NCBI RefSeq assembly: GCF_000276665.1
Contig: NW_004955418.1
Span: forward strand, 8,479,512 to 8,543,511
DNA from: Chinchilla lanigera
Lineage: Eukaryota; Chordata; Mammalia; Rodentia; Chinchillidae
Direction: 5' to 3'
DNA: 64,000 bases
Shown here: piece after piece, positions 22,230-33,309 of the stretch
How the letters are laid out: each line of letters opens with the position of its first letter
How positions within the stretch are numbered: position 1 is the stretch's first letter
Made by a program: the position numbers and the translations under genes
The notes under the pieces: generated by a model
Database searches by the model: none
Told to the model about the DNA's origin: nothing
The model's input: only the letters and a program-made list of their open reading frames with translations

Positions 22230-23860
22230 TGTACTTTTCCAAATGTTAAAACAGGCCATGAAGGGTTTGAACTAACAGTGTGGATAGACCCGGTTATGCT
22301 GCATGGAAAGTAGAGAATTTCAGGGGTTTAGAAGAGCAAATAGTAATATTTTGCTTACCCTTCATGGGCAATGACAGTCAAATAGAAAGTTGTTGTTCAC
22401 ATATTTGTTTTCACTCTAGGATCTAAGATGACCAAGTGAGCATATTTCCTGGGCAGAGGGAAAGAGAATGAGGTGAAAACTGCTGACATTTTAAGCCTCT
22501 GTGTGAAAGGAACATACATCATTCCAGTGTATGCTGAGCTGGAACTATCAAATCATACAACTTAAATGCAAATGGGTAAGGAAAACAAATTCTACCATAT
22601 GTCTGAAAAAGAGAAAGTGAGGACATTTGTGAAGAGACACACATATACTACGAAGTATTTCATTATAAACTATTTTCTCATAATGTTATTCAAATATTTT
22701 CACCCAAATATAACCACTCATTCTTATTTTAACCATTCAATAATATTTGCTTTTGTTTTTATTTTCCCCGAGAATGTCATAATTTAAGAGATTTCACAGT
22801 TTTTATTTAAAGGCTTATTTACATAATTCTAAATTGTGGTTTATGCTGTTACTTATTTTCTTTTGCATGAACTTGCGTAACATTATTTCTTCAGGCTAAT
22901 TTTAGAAAAAAAGTTGAACGAAAGGGTGCTGTCCAAATTACCCTTCAGAGTGAATCAATTTATAGTCTTACTGAAAACAGTGTAATTTTCTTCACAGTCT
23001 CAAAAATTGAAGGTGTAGAAATTTTTTTTGATAAATGTAATTTGATTTCTAAATATGTGTTCTTTGGGTTACTTGTTAGGATTACTCTTATTATCCATTT
23101 CTTCATAAATTTAAAAAATAATTGCAACCAGGTATTATAGTAAATTATATGTTTTTGACATATTGTGAGTATATGGGTATATCACTATTGAATGTACTAA
23201 GAATTATAATCTTAAATCTTTTTGTAGTTATTATATATTTTCCTTTTATGTTTATTAACTTCAATAAAATTATATCACAGAAATAGTACATTTTACTATG
23301 AATACTAAATTGAGGATTACTTTGAGTTAAGATTTCCTTAAATTTAGTGTGTGTTTTATCATTCATTTTATATCTAAGCTTATTTAAATAACTATAAAAT
23401 TATAACTCATATATATGAGTAACTATAAATATAATGATATAAGGGCATGTTTGTCAAGAACCTATTTTGTCATGTTCAATTGATTACTTTTGTGTATTAT
23501 GCACTTATAAAACTATGTTTTCAATTTTACAAATAACATATGGAACAATTTTGATCTTTACAGCATGCTACAGGTATCATTTGAATCTTATATTTTTTGA
23601 GTTTGATCCCTTTCCATGCGTTATGTCACTGACATACACTCTGCCATCCTATAGTCTATACTTTCACACATTAAAGCTTTCTTTTAGTAGCTACCTGCTC
23701 TTGAGAAAATTGCATGCATTTTGTTTTAATTCATATGATGGGAGCAAGAATTTATTGATTATTGTTGGGTATATTATAATTATGCCAATAAGTATTTTAA
23801 TCATAGAAGGAAAAATTATATACATAATGAGAGACAAAGAGAAAGAGAGCATGAAAGAAA
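22230..23860. other. Unassigned AT-rich sequence
   Basis: No repeat recognised. It contains a perfect 16-base palindrome ACTCATATATATGAGT at 23405-23420. The long frame starting at 23467 opens at TTG, is hydrophobic because of T-rich composition, and runs on into the LTR at 23865. Confidence 0.5.
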
Positions 23861-23864
23861 TTTC

Positions 23865-25901
23865 TCTTTCCCATTGCTGGGCCAAAATAAGAAGTATTCA
23901 TAATTTAAAAGTAGAAGGATTTATTTTGGCTCACAGTTTTCAGAGAATTCAGCTCATGGTTGACTCTTCAGTGCAGAAATGGAACAGCAGGAGAGCGTGA
24001 CAGAGGAAAAGCTGCTCAACCCATGGCAACTGGGAAATGGAGAGGAAGGAGGTGGTAGGGACAAGAATATGTCCTTCTAAGTTATGCCTCCAGGGATCTG
24101 CCTCTTCTAATTTGGCCTCTACACTGAACATGTGAGTTTTTTGGGGGAAATTTTCTAACCAAACCATAATATTGTGCACCATCCTCCAAAATGTTCATGT
24201 CCATTTCATTATGCGAAGGCATTTAGTTCATCTCCAAGAATTGCCAAAATTTTAATAGTGCCAGAATTGTTGAAAAGTCCATGTTGAAAGTCTCCTCTGA
24301 GATTCAAAATAAATTCTTTGCTATAAACCTAAAATTTTAGCACTTTTAACATACACTTGCATCAAAGTTTCCATTCCAAAAGGGAAGAATAGGGGGATAG
24401 AAAGGAATCAAACCAAAGCAACACTGACAAAAACCATGAGGACAAACATCACATCCTGTAGCACCGTGTACAACACTTGGGACAGTTGGTGGTGTGATGT
24501 GTACTCCAAAAAGCTTGGGCTGTACCACTACTATGGATTTTCTGGTTGCAGTCCACATGACTTCTTTCTTGGGCTTTCTCTGCTCACTGCCTCTGGCTTT
24601 CATTAACAGACAATATATATTTCTGGAGGTCCCAACTTTCTTCATTGCCTTTTTCACCTTCAGCTTCACTCTTACAGCTTCATGCATTAGCCTTACAGAA
24701 TCATACTGCCTGGGCTCTCAGGTCTTCCTTAAAAGTGTGAGAGGAAACCTCTATGATACCACAACTCTTTTATTATGCACTCCAGGAAAACTAGGACAAC
24801 AGGATAACACCAAAGTCTGCACCAGCTTGAACAGTACCCTATTCCCCTGAGCTGATGGCTTCAGTGGTCTCTAAGTGTCTGGATGGCTGAAACCTTGCAA
24901 AAGCATCTAGACTGTCCTGAATAATCAGGTTGCTCTGGACCTCTCCTTTCAAACAAAAATTTTTCAAAAACCTTTATACTCTTCAAAAGAGTTGACACTT
25001 TTCATCCTGCAAAGGATGGAGGTTTCAAAACTTCCTGAGATGCCTTTAAGCTATTTATTCTTATTGTCTTAGTGCAAAGATTTTGGTTTCTTTTTAATAC
25101 TAATATTTTCATCAACAATATGGTATTGGCTTCATATTTACAGGTGTTCTCTTTCTGCAAATTTTTTCAAATGAGTCAGATTTGACTTTGGTTCTGATTC
25201 TTAGTGTAGATGTGGTTAAATGCAGCCAGCAATATCTTTTCCACAGACTGAAAGTTGGGCTACCCTTAAATTTCTTCCACCAGATCCACTAATCTGCTAC
25301 CTTTAAATTCAACCTCATACAGTGTTTTAGGGTAAGGCCAAATTTCAACAAATTCTTTGCCAGAATGGAACATATATATTGCCTCTTGTCCAATTGCAAA
25401 TGGAACCTTTTCCCGACAGAGACCAAGCTGAACTTTAATTTCTGTACTCCTATCATGGTTGTAATCTTCTGAGCTCTGAGCAAAATCATCTAACATGGTA
25501 TGCTTACAGCATCTGAGGACTTCTCTGTCCAACATCTTTAAAAATTTCCAAACTTCATGGTCAGATACAGTCACATCAATGATTCCACTCACATGACTAA
25601 TTTTCTCTACTAGTCGGATTTCCCATCACTGAAACAAAATACCCAATACCCACAACTTCAATGACTAAAGGGTTATTCAAGCTGTTTTCACTGGATTCAG
25701 TCCTTACTTTGTTGGCTTCAAGGCAGATACAGCATAGTGGAGAAAGCTGCTTAATGCATGGCTGCAGGATGCGGAGAGAGAAGGGAAGATCCAGGGACAA
25801 GATCACAGACTTCTAATTTCTGTATCCTGTAACTCACCCTTCCAACCAGACCCACTTATGTACATATGATATTTTCAGGGACATTTTAAATCCATACTGT
25901 A
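23865..25901 (-). mobile_element. Nearly complete ERVL-MaLR provirus
   Basis: A minus-strand element of about 2.0 kb with two related LTRs around a non-coding internal region. Left (3') LTR about 23865-24170: CCCATTGCTGGGCCAAAATA, ATTTTGGCTCACAGTTTTC, then AACCAAACCATAATA. Right (5') LTR about 25613-25901: CCATCACTGAAACAAAATAC, TGGCTTCAAGGCAGATAC, then AAATCCATACTGTAAC. The internal part follows the known MaLR internal layout in order: GAAAGTCTCCTCTGAGATTC, GGTGGTGTGATGTGTACTCC, AGCTTCATGCATTAGCC and AATTTCTTCCACCAGATCC, ending just before the right LTR. MaLRs do not encode a working polymerase. Minus-strand open stretches of about 110 codons (24346-24687, 25266-25592) may be chance or a decayed gag-like remnant; the latter opens at GTG. 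The LTRs differ a lot, so the insertion is old. Confidence 0.75.
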
Positions 25902-25923
25902 ACTATTCCAAATAACAGTTCTT

Positions 25924-26020
25924 TTTGTTTTGTTTTGTTTTTCTCCGGTACTGGGAACTGAACTCACGACCTTGCGCTTGCCAGGCAGGCTCCTTGCCGC
26001 TGAGCTAAATCCCCAGCCCC
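25924..26020 (-). mobile_element. Young ID SINE with perfect 16-bp target-site duplication
   Basis: Minus-strand ID: TTTTG-rich tail, CTCCGGTACTGGGAACTGAA, CTTGCGCTTGCCAGGCAGG, GAGCTAAATCCCCAGCC. Flanked by identical CCAAATAACAGTTCTT at 25908-25923 and 26021-26036. It sits a few bases outside the MaLR 5' LTR. Confidence 0.96.
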
Positions 26021-26039
26021 CCAAATAACAGTTCTTACT

Positions 26040-28045
26040 TGTTTAGTATTTCTTTCCCTTGCCCTTCAGATTTCTGTCATGAGTTAAAACAGTAAGAGGC
26101 CCATACAGGGTATGATCTAACAAATTTGGATTTCCCAGGTCATGAGCCAAAATACAATGTTCTTTATAAATTTTTCCAGTCTTTATTGTTCTGTTATAGC
26201 TACATAACACAAGTTAAGACTTAGATAATGTTCAATTGTCTTGAATTCTGCCAAACAGATAAAAACATACAACAAACCTGTTTACTATACATGATAAATT
26301 TCTTAACAAATATTAGTTGATAAATAGGACTTCAGAGCGTGAATGCTTACTCCTGCTTCAAAGTGCTTCAGTATCCAATTCATCATTCCTATTTTTGGCA
26401 CGTGTATGTGTAGGGAATTAGGTGCATATGCAGAAGTACCTATGAGTAAAGTTTTAACAACTATTTTCTCAAAAATTACACAATGCTGAGGATAGAGTAT
26501 TCAAGACCACAAAATGTCTGCATTAAGAAACTTTAAACCACACACACAGGGCAATGCAATTTTAAAAGGTAGAGAACATACTATTGTCAAAGTTCATATT
26601 AAGTAAGTAATCTACAATATTTTGTCCTAAGTATCTTAGAAAAATAAAAGTACTCACACAACACACTTTTGACCTTGATGATGTCACAGTTTCCATTCAT
26701 AAAATTCATTGAAATGCTTTTAGATTACAGAGCACCACAAGTATGGACTATACTTATAAAAATATAAAAGAATGTATATTTCAAGCAGTGCCAAGTGATT
26801 ACATATCAATGCCAGTGACTGTTGATTTAGCAACTTGTGTGGTAGAAATATGCACTTGCATTTTTTTCTGTCTCTCCATATCTAAAAATGTTATCTGTGG
26901 GAAACATGAGAAATCACTTGAATTTTACCCAGATGTTTATAAAAATTAATGACTTAAAAATGATGTAGAAAGTGAGTAAATGAGGTTTGCTAATAATATT
27001 AAGGAGTAGTTTATAATAGATAAAATCTACTTATGGGTTTTCAAGAAAATAAAAATCAGTCCAATGTCATGGGCCCACATTATAATATGAAAATTCCAAT
27101 TAAATGTAGATATATTGCTAGAAATCTGGTGATTTTTCACATTTCAATTTTGATGTTTACGATCTATTAGAATAAAACCTTCTTAAGTGACATTATTCAA
27201 TGTATCATAAATATTACAGAAATTTCTAAGAATATAAAAGTAAAACAATGGTGTAAAAAATCAAGATATTGCTTTTATTTTGGCAATTTCAGAAAATGAG
27301 TGTTTTATCAAAGCAAAAGCATTGTAAAAAAAATCAGTACTCATATTCACAGTTATTTAAAATGGAAGCACAGAAATATAATAGGGTGCTTTTCTTTTTT
27401 CAGAAAACTATAAATCAAATAAAAAGTGAATAAATCATAAGTTTAAAAAATATGTATCAAAAATCAATCCATATAGTTTCTTTGCTGTTCTTACAAAATA
27501 TGCATGAAATCCTTAGATGAAATTAATATCAAATACATTTGAGCAAATAGAAAGAAATACTTTACACAGCATTGTGGAAATAGACTGCCTTCAGAAGGTC
27601 ATAGGGTCAAAAACTGTAACTGATTAATAGGACCCATAATAATATTTGTATTGGCCAGAACAAGGAAGTTGGGGCCAGCTCCATGCTAGCTTCAGAGACT
27701 TTTCTCTGAACTTCATCCAAAAGCACTTTCTTGCTTGGGGGCCCAGACTATGCTTAATTAACTCCGTCTGACCCAGTCACACAGAGTAAAGGGATCAGTC
27801 TATCCAACTTGGCTCTCTATGCTAAGGAGTTGCAGGTGAATATATTTTATCTATTTTTGAACTTAGGAAAGCAAATGGCTCCTTCCTCCAGTACACACAC
27901 ACAACACACGTAATTAAAGAAATCACAATGTGGTAAGCTCAGCATTTTTGACCTACAGTAATGAATATATATTTCCGGACCTGACTTTCTAGAGACAGTT
28001 TACTATAATAGAAAAAAAAGAGACAGAAAATAAGAACCACGAGAC
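26040..28045. other. Unassigned sequence
   Basis: About 2 kb, very AT-rich to 27550. At 27560-27900 composition is more balanced (GGCCAGAACAAGGAAGTTGG, CTTGGGGGCCCAGACTATGC) and may be an old repeat or LTR that I cannot name. No supported frame. Confidence 0.45.
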
Positions 28046-28049
28046 AGTG

Positions 28050-28190
28050 TCTTCCTTAATTGATCATTTGACTTTGAGTGAACCACTGAACTTCAAGTTT
28101 TTGTTTTCTTTATTATAAAAAGGAAATAATCATAAATCCTCAATACAGATCTATTACCTAGCATCTTAAGAACATATTGTATAATCATTT
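28050..28190 (+). mobile_element. MIR SINE
   Basis: MIR order: ATTTGACTTTGAGTGAACC, ACTGAACTTCAAGTTTTTG, TTATAAAAAGGAAATAATCA. It ends about 40 bases before a MaLR LTR. Confidence 0.65.
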
Positions 28191-28232
28191 TGTTGAAAAA
28201 ATTTAGTATAATTGTGGAAAACTCTACGGTCT

Positions 28233-28606
28233 TGGTTATTTTTTCTCGTTGCTGAGACAAAATACCCAGTATCCAAAATTAAGAAAGGAAAGGTTTATTT
28301 AGCTCACAGTTTGTGGAGGTTTCAGTCCATACTTGGCTGGCTCCAAGGCAGAGTGGCACATGGCAGAGGGCAACAGTTCATGGCATCTGAAAACAGCAAA
28401 AGCAACAAGAGCCAAAGGGAGGAGTGACAGCGGAATGAACAAGATTCTTTCCCTCCCTTACACTGTATGCAAACTACCGGCCCCAGGGCGGGTGTAGCTC
28501 TCATATCCATAATTCCAACATTGGACCATGAACCAATCATAACTCTAGAAGCCCGCCCCATGACTGCATGAGGCTTTGGGAGGAAATGCAGACACAAACC
28601 ATAACA
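28233..28606 (-). mobile_element. Solo MaLR LTR, well preserved
   Basis: On the minus strand it begins TGTTATGGTTTGTGTCTGC, carries GCCTTGGAGCCAGCCAAG and GTGAGCTAAATAAACCTTTC (the LTR polyadenylation signal AATAAA), and ends near ACAAAATACCCAG-complement sequence and AAATAACCA, giving TG...CA ends and a length of about 375 bp. This is the ERVL-MaLR layout (ORR1/MT/MLT1 group). It closely resembles the copy at 54.0 kb. No clear 5-base duplication. Confidence 0.85.
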
Positions 28607-28609
28607 CCT

Positions 28610-29225
28610 ATGATTGTATGAATTTTGTTTAATAAGCTTATTTTGGACTTTTTGTTTTTATGAATTTTTACTTTCTGTATAACTCACACTGTTCATCTGT
28701 TGCCAAAGTCTGCAACTGCCTATCCTATGGGCACATTTGTTGCACATTATTTAATTTGGGCCAATGCAGGACAACTGTTGCCTCAGTCAATAAAAGGCAA
28801 TGAAGTAAATGACAGAAAAATAATGGTAAAATAACCTACAGGAAAAGTATTTGACTGGACTTTTTGGCTTCTTTCCCTTTTTTGGCATTTACTTTCATCT
28901 TGGTGAAGAGGAAGTTGGCTTCAGAAGTTATGTATAATAAGTGACATAATTGTAGATAAACAACCTTCATAACACAGAAAGTAAAATGGACAACCTAAAA
29001 TTGAACATGTTTCCATACTATAGAAGAAATAATTGCCTAGTGAGATGCATGTATCAAACTTCTCTTAACCTGTAGTCTTTGGTCATCCAGTTAGGATCAT
29101 ATGAAAGAAAATGTTTAAAATTGAAAAGAATTGTTCTCTGAATCACTTCAGAAGTAAAGCACTTCACCTGAACTCTTTTAAGGGTTAGAAATAAGCTCTT
29201 TTACTGAATCACTGACACTGTGAAG
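28610..29225. other. Unassigned sequence
   Basis: No gene or repeat assigned. At 28680-28800 the words GCCAAAGTCTGC and TTGGGCCAATGCAGG suggest an old DNA-transposon piece, but I cannot support a family. Confidence 0.4.
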
Positions 29226-29229
29226 GTCA

Positions 29230-29545
29230 CAAGTTGTAATAAAGATATAGTAAATGTTTAAATAAAAATATTGCAGTAAATGACACATTGTCACTAACCC
29301 TCTCAAAATACTCTCCTTTGCTTTGAGTACACTTAACCCTTTGTTCTTGTCAGTCTGAAGCAGCTCTGGAATTCTTCTTTCATGTCTGTAGTTGTACTGT
29401 CTTGGCTACCTTGATATCCTGAATGCATTCTAAATATTTGCCTTTTATGGTCATATTGAACTTGTGGAAGAACCAGAAGTTGGATCTCATAGATTCTGTG
29501 AATAAAGTCAGTAGAGACACACTGTAATTTTTTTATTTAAAAAAA
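29230..29545 (-). mobile_element. mariner (Tc1/mariner) transposase 3'-end relic
   Basis: The minus strand encodes the C-terminal part of a mariner-type transposase. One frame at about 29410-29490 reads NFWFFHKFNMTIKGKYLE followed by CIQDIK, matching the mariner pattern DFWLFPKLKMT-KGK-F--IQDIK. After a stop and frame change, EEFQSCFR (complement of 29355-29378) matches the family's EFQ-CF-QW. The plus-strand block CAAAATACTCTCCTTTGC is the familiar antisense sequence of the last codons. Stops and shifts show it is dead. The N-terminal HTH and the catalytic aspartates are not present. Confidence 0.8.
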
Positions 29546-29589
29546 CTGCCATAAATGGTTGATCAATGACATGCAATAAAAATACGGAG

Positions 29590-29690
29590 AATGTGTAAAT
29601 TAAAAAAATGTATTAGAGTGGAAGACACATTGCCATTAATCACCCCCAAAATCCTCAAAATAATCTTCCTTACTTCGAATGCAGTTTTTC
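29590..29690 (-). mobile_element. Second partial mariner 3' end
   Basis: Repeats the terminal part of the neighbouring mariner relic in the same orientation: GACACATTGCCATTAATCAC and CTCAAAATAATCTTCCTTAC correspond to GACACATTGTCACTAACCC and CTCAAAATACTCTCCTTTGC at 29281-29325. This is a tandem partial copy or a second insertion. Confidence 0.65.
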
Positions 29691-29699
29691 TTTCTTCTT

Positions 29700-30310
29700 G
29701 ATCATGTACATTTTATGGTGATAAGACTGTTTTAAAAATTTAAACAATCACAGTATCTCATTACTCCTTACATTTGTTAAACCCATGAAAATTTCCCTAG
29801 CCAAATGCCTAAATATACAGAGTAAATGGATTTAGCCCTTATAAACAGAACTTTTATTAGTACTACTGAAAAACAGAAAAATGAGAGTATGAAACTGACT
29901 TTGCTAATATGAATAGCCAAAATTTTATTTTAGGATGGGTCATGACTCTACTATTGCATATTAGTTCCTGATCCTTTTTCATGTAAAGGGTTTAATCTTC
30001 ACATCTTCCTTTCAGAACCAGACATCTACCCTCAGATAGACAAAACCATTGCACAAAGAATGAATATTTCTTTATCAATCCATGTAGAGCATATTTTATT
30101 CATTTTTATTTTCTTTGTAACTACTAGCCTCTTCCTAGTATGCAATAAGAGATAGTATCCCTTGGGGAAATAAAATCTACACATGAGGCTGTGTTTCACC
30201 TGTAAATAATGATAACACAATTAGTATATCAAGCAATTCCAATGTTCAAACTAGAGTTTAAAATGTAGCATTAAAAGTGTAATTTCATTGTAAATCATTA
30301 TTTCTATCAC
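29700..30310. other. Unassigned sequence
   Basis: AT-rich, with no repeat or gene recognised. Confidence 0.45.
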
Positions 30311-30325
30311 TTTAAATTAATTTCT

Positions 30326-30494
30326 TGCTAGATTTGGTGGCGCACGTCTGTAATCCCACCACTCGGGAGGCTGAGGCAAGAGGATTATTGAGAGTTCGAG
30401 ACCAGCCTAGGCTACAAAGTGAGGTTACGGTCAGCCTGAACTGCATAGTGAGAACTTGTCTCAAAAAGACAAAAGAAAAATTAATTAATTAATT
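30326..30494 (+). mobile_element. B1 SINE with target-site duplication
   Basis: Plus-strand B1: GGTGGCGCACGTCTGTAATC, CTCGGGAGGCTGAGGCAAG, GAGTTCGAGACCAGCC, the second AGCCTGAACTGCATAGTGAG block and a CTCAAAAAGAC tail leading into (AATT)n. AATTAATTTCT occurs at 30315-30325 and again at 30495-30505, so the AATT repeat probably grew out of the tail next to the duplicated target. Confidence 0.95.
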
Positions 30495-30509
30495 AATTAA
30501 TTTCTGCCT

Positions 30510-32510
30510 TTAAAGCAAAAGTTTTAGAAGTTTCTGAAACCATTTTCCTCTAAAGACACAGATAGAAAATATTGTAGGGTTTGCACAACGTACTATCTCA
30601 GTACTGACTACTCAGTTCTTCTATTGTAGCATGAATAAAACTACAGGTAGCACATAAGTAATTGACTGTAGCTTTTTTTTCTAATAAATATCTATTATCA
30701 CAAGCAGTGGGATTCAACTTGTCTAGAAAATTATACTTTACCAACTCTATATAAATATGAATTGATCCAAATCTATACTTTTAAATGTCTTATTCACTTT
30801 CAGTAGCTGACCTATAACTATAGGTTGATTTATGAAAACTCCAAAGTTTCTATGGGATCCTATAAACTGAATTGGCTGGAACTCAATAAAAGGTTCTAAT
30901 GTTTTGTAGAAGACTATGGTGATTTACAGTTATTAATAAATTACTTTATATTTCAAATTAAATAGATGATCTGGTTTTAAATATTCCCAAAATAATATAT
31001 TTGAAGCAATAGATATGCTAACTGCCTTGATATTATAATTACACTATATATATAGTATTACTATATATATATATATATATGACATCACACTGTGCTCAGT
31101 AATTATGGAACATAACTCTCTGCAAAGTATTTATTTTTTTAATTAGTTTTCTCCTCTTTAAAGTTCAGATTCAAAGAGGGGAGGAAGCACAGGCCAAATT
31201 ACTACTTTATTGTATGTATAATTTGTATTTGAATATGTGGCTTGAACATTTCTAAATAAGATATTGTATACTCCTAAGTACTAGAGCAATTGCCTGCTGG
31301 GTTAGGCAAGGTGATGTGCCACTTTAATCTTTCTGTGCTTTGAGGAAGTCCTTGTAAAGCTCAAAGCATGGAGAATAGGCGAGAGCTTATTCTCTCTCGC
31401 TTGCCATATGTAACTCAGTCCCAAAATTAAGGAAAGAGAAACGATTAAATGACTACTATCAAGATGCTTCTAAGGACAGGAGACATTTAGGAATAGATCA
31501 TACATTTCTCTAGATACTCTGGTTTTACAGAATCTTGCTAGGTTGAAAGAGTGTTGCAGAATATTAACATTGTATACACTACATAATGTATTTGCTGTAA
31601 ACCAATAAAAGTAAAGACAAGGAGACAAAACTACTAAAGTCTAATAATGAATACCACAAGATCTAGCTCCAAACCACACATTTCTCCAAACACAGCTTTC
31701 TGCTTATTTCTCACATATCTTTTCTCTCTATGATATTGACAGTCACATATTTATACAGTAGCTTTAGAGCCTCTGTTTATTATATCCAACTCTTTATGAA
31801 AACTTTTCCACATCTCAGAACTTTACTATCAGAATTAATCACTTTCTACTCTGGTGTTTCATTAAAGTAATAGAAGACAACTTTTAATTTCATATTATGA
31901 TTAATTATACATATCCATTTTTCTTCCTCTGTTGATCATGATGAATATATTATATCCCTAGCATATTATCAATAATCAGAAAAACAAATATATAAAATTA
32001 CCAGTAATGTGATAAAAATGAATAATGAAGTTTATAAATAATATTAATGTAGGACTACATATTCCTACTCATTTAATAAACCTAACTAGCTAGCTCAAAA
32101 AGAAGATGAAAATTATTTCTTCAGGGTTATGAAGTTCCTTGATTGAGATCTGGGTACATGCAGGAGTGGTTACAGCCTCCCCATGTCTCTCCAGCTCTCC
32201 TGCATCTTCTTGAGTACAACTGTGTAAGTAGTAAGCCAGACACTTATTTTGGCTTGCTTTCATGCAGAAGATAGAAATTCAGGAAGAACACTTGAGAATG
32301 GGAGAATGGAGCTGACAAAATGCTAGTTAAATCTTGAACAGTTCTAGATTTGCCTGGCAGGACATATTCAGCAGTATTTAGTCTTAGAATATTTTGGGTT
32401 ATTCAATTTATCTCTAGATTCTTAAACTCTATAGAAATATTATTTTTAGAACATATTTTAATAATCTAAATTTTCAAAATACATTGGATTACCTATCTGT
32501 TAAATTGTTT
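30510..32510. other. Unassigned AT-rich sequence
   Basis: No gene or repeat assigned. Includes a (TA)n run at 31060-31081 and less AT-rich patches at 31260-31440 and 32140-32300 without recognisable features. Confidence 0.45.
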
Positions 32511-32522
32511 TTTTCATATTTA

Positions 32523-32689
32523 TTCATTTATTTATTTATTTTTCAGACAAGGTATTGCTATGCAGTTCAGGCTGGCCTTGAGCTCACTTTGTAGCCCAGG
32601 CTGGTCTTGAACTTGCAATGATCCTCCTGCCTCAGCCTCCTGAGTGCTGGGGTTACAGGCATGCGCCACCATGCCCAGTTTGTATTTTC
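32523..32689 (-). mobile_element. B1 SINE
   Basis: Minus-strand B1: a (TTTA)n tail, CAGACAAGGTATTGCTATGC, CAGGCTGGCCTTGAGCTC, GTAGCCCAGGCTGGTC, CCTCAGCCTCCTGAGTGC, ATGCGCCACCATGCCC. Possible target duplication TCATATTTA at 32514-32522 and 32690-32698. Confidence 0.95.
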
Positions 32690-32699
32690 TCATATTTAA

Positions 32700-33190
32700 A
32701 TTTCATATCTGCTTATATGTAACTGATATTTGAGTTACAGCATGATCAACAAGATTGAAAAAAATCCGTAAAAGTAAGAAAACTAGTCTTCTAAAGAGTT
32801 CTCTATGTTTTGGGCACTATGGATCTATTATTGATGAAAATAACAATTGCATTAGATGCTATTAATATATTTTTATTTTATTAAATGGTGATTTACTATG
32901 GGAATATGCTAGTTTATTTAACATATGTCATGTAGTACATCCTATGCGTTTGACTGCATTGCATTAAATGAATTGCATAATTCATTAAAGTTCAGGTCAA
33001 CAAAGAAAAGAAGTGAAGTTAATCTAGTTTTGTAAAATGATCAGCATTATGATATCATAGATCTAGCTTTACAATATGCAGGTTATAATGAGATATACGC
33101 ACATTTTAAAAATGTATTCAATAAATACTTACTGAACACATATGCTTAAGTAGGGTTGAAGAGTCTAATGACTGTACACTTATAAAAAAA
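32700..33190. other. Unassigned AT-rich sequence
   Basis: Nothing recognised before the A(12) run that precedes the ID at 33198. Confidence 0.45.
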
Positions 33191-33197
33191 AAAAACT

Positions 33198-33303
33198 GGG
33201 GCTGGGGATTTAGCTCAGCGGCAAAGCGCCTGCCTGGCAAGCGCAAGGTCATGAGTTCGGTTCCCGGTACTGGAGAAAACAAACAAACAAACAAACAAAC
33301 AAA
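33198..33303 (+). mobile_element. Young ID SINE
   Basis: One of the cleanest copies: GGGGCTGGGGATTTAGCTCA, CGGCAAAGCGCCTGCCTGGC, AAGCGCAAGGTCATGAG, TTCGGTTCCCGGTACTGG, then (AAAC)n. TAGCTCAGCGG fits the pol III A box and AGTTCGGTTCC the B box. The flanks are A-rich, so the target duplication is not clear. Confidence 0.97.
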
Positions 33304-33309
33304 ACTATA

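Noticed and set aside
23405..23420. 16-bp perfect palindrome ACTCATATATATGAGT
   Set aside because: The core is an alternating AT run; expected in AT-rich DNA and not linked to anything.
23467..24000. 177-codon plus-strand open frame
   Set aside because: Opens at TTG, not ATG. The first part is hydrophobic because of T-rich DNA and the last third is the antisense strand of a MaLR LTR. No domain.
24346..25592. Open frames of about 110 codons on both strands
   Set aside because: They lie in the internal region of the MaLR provirus, the minus one at 25266-25592 opens at GTG, and I see no retroviral motif. Kept only as a possible decayed gag-like trace.
33198..33303. tRNA gene (alanine-like A and B boxes)
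   Set aside because: The ID bodies are tRNA-derived and keep pol III boxes, but have no proper anticodon or acceptor stem pairing and carry A-rich tails and target duplications. They are SINEs.
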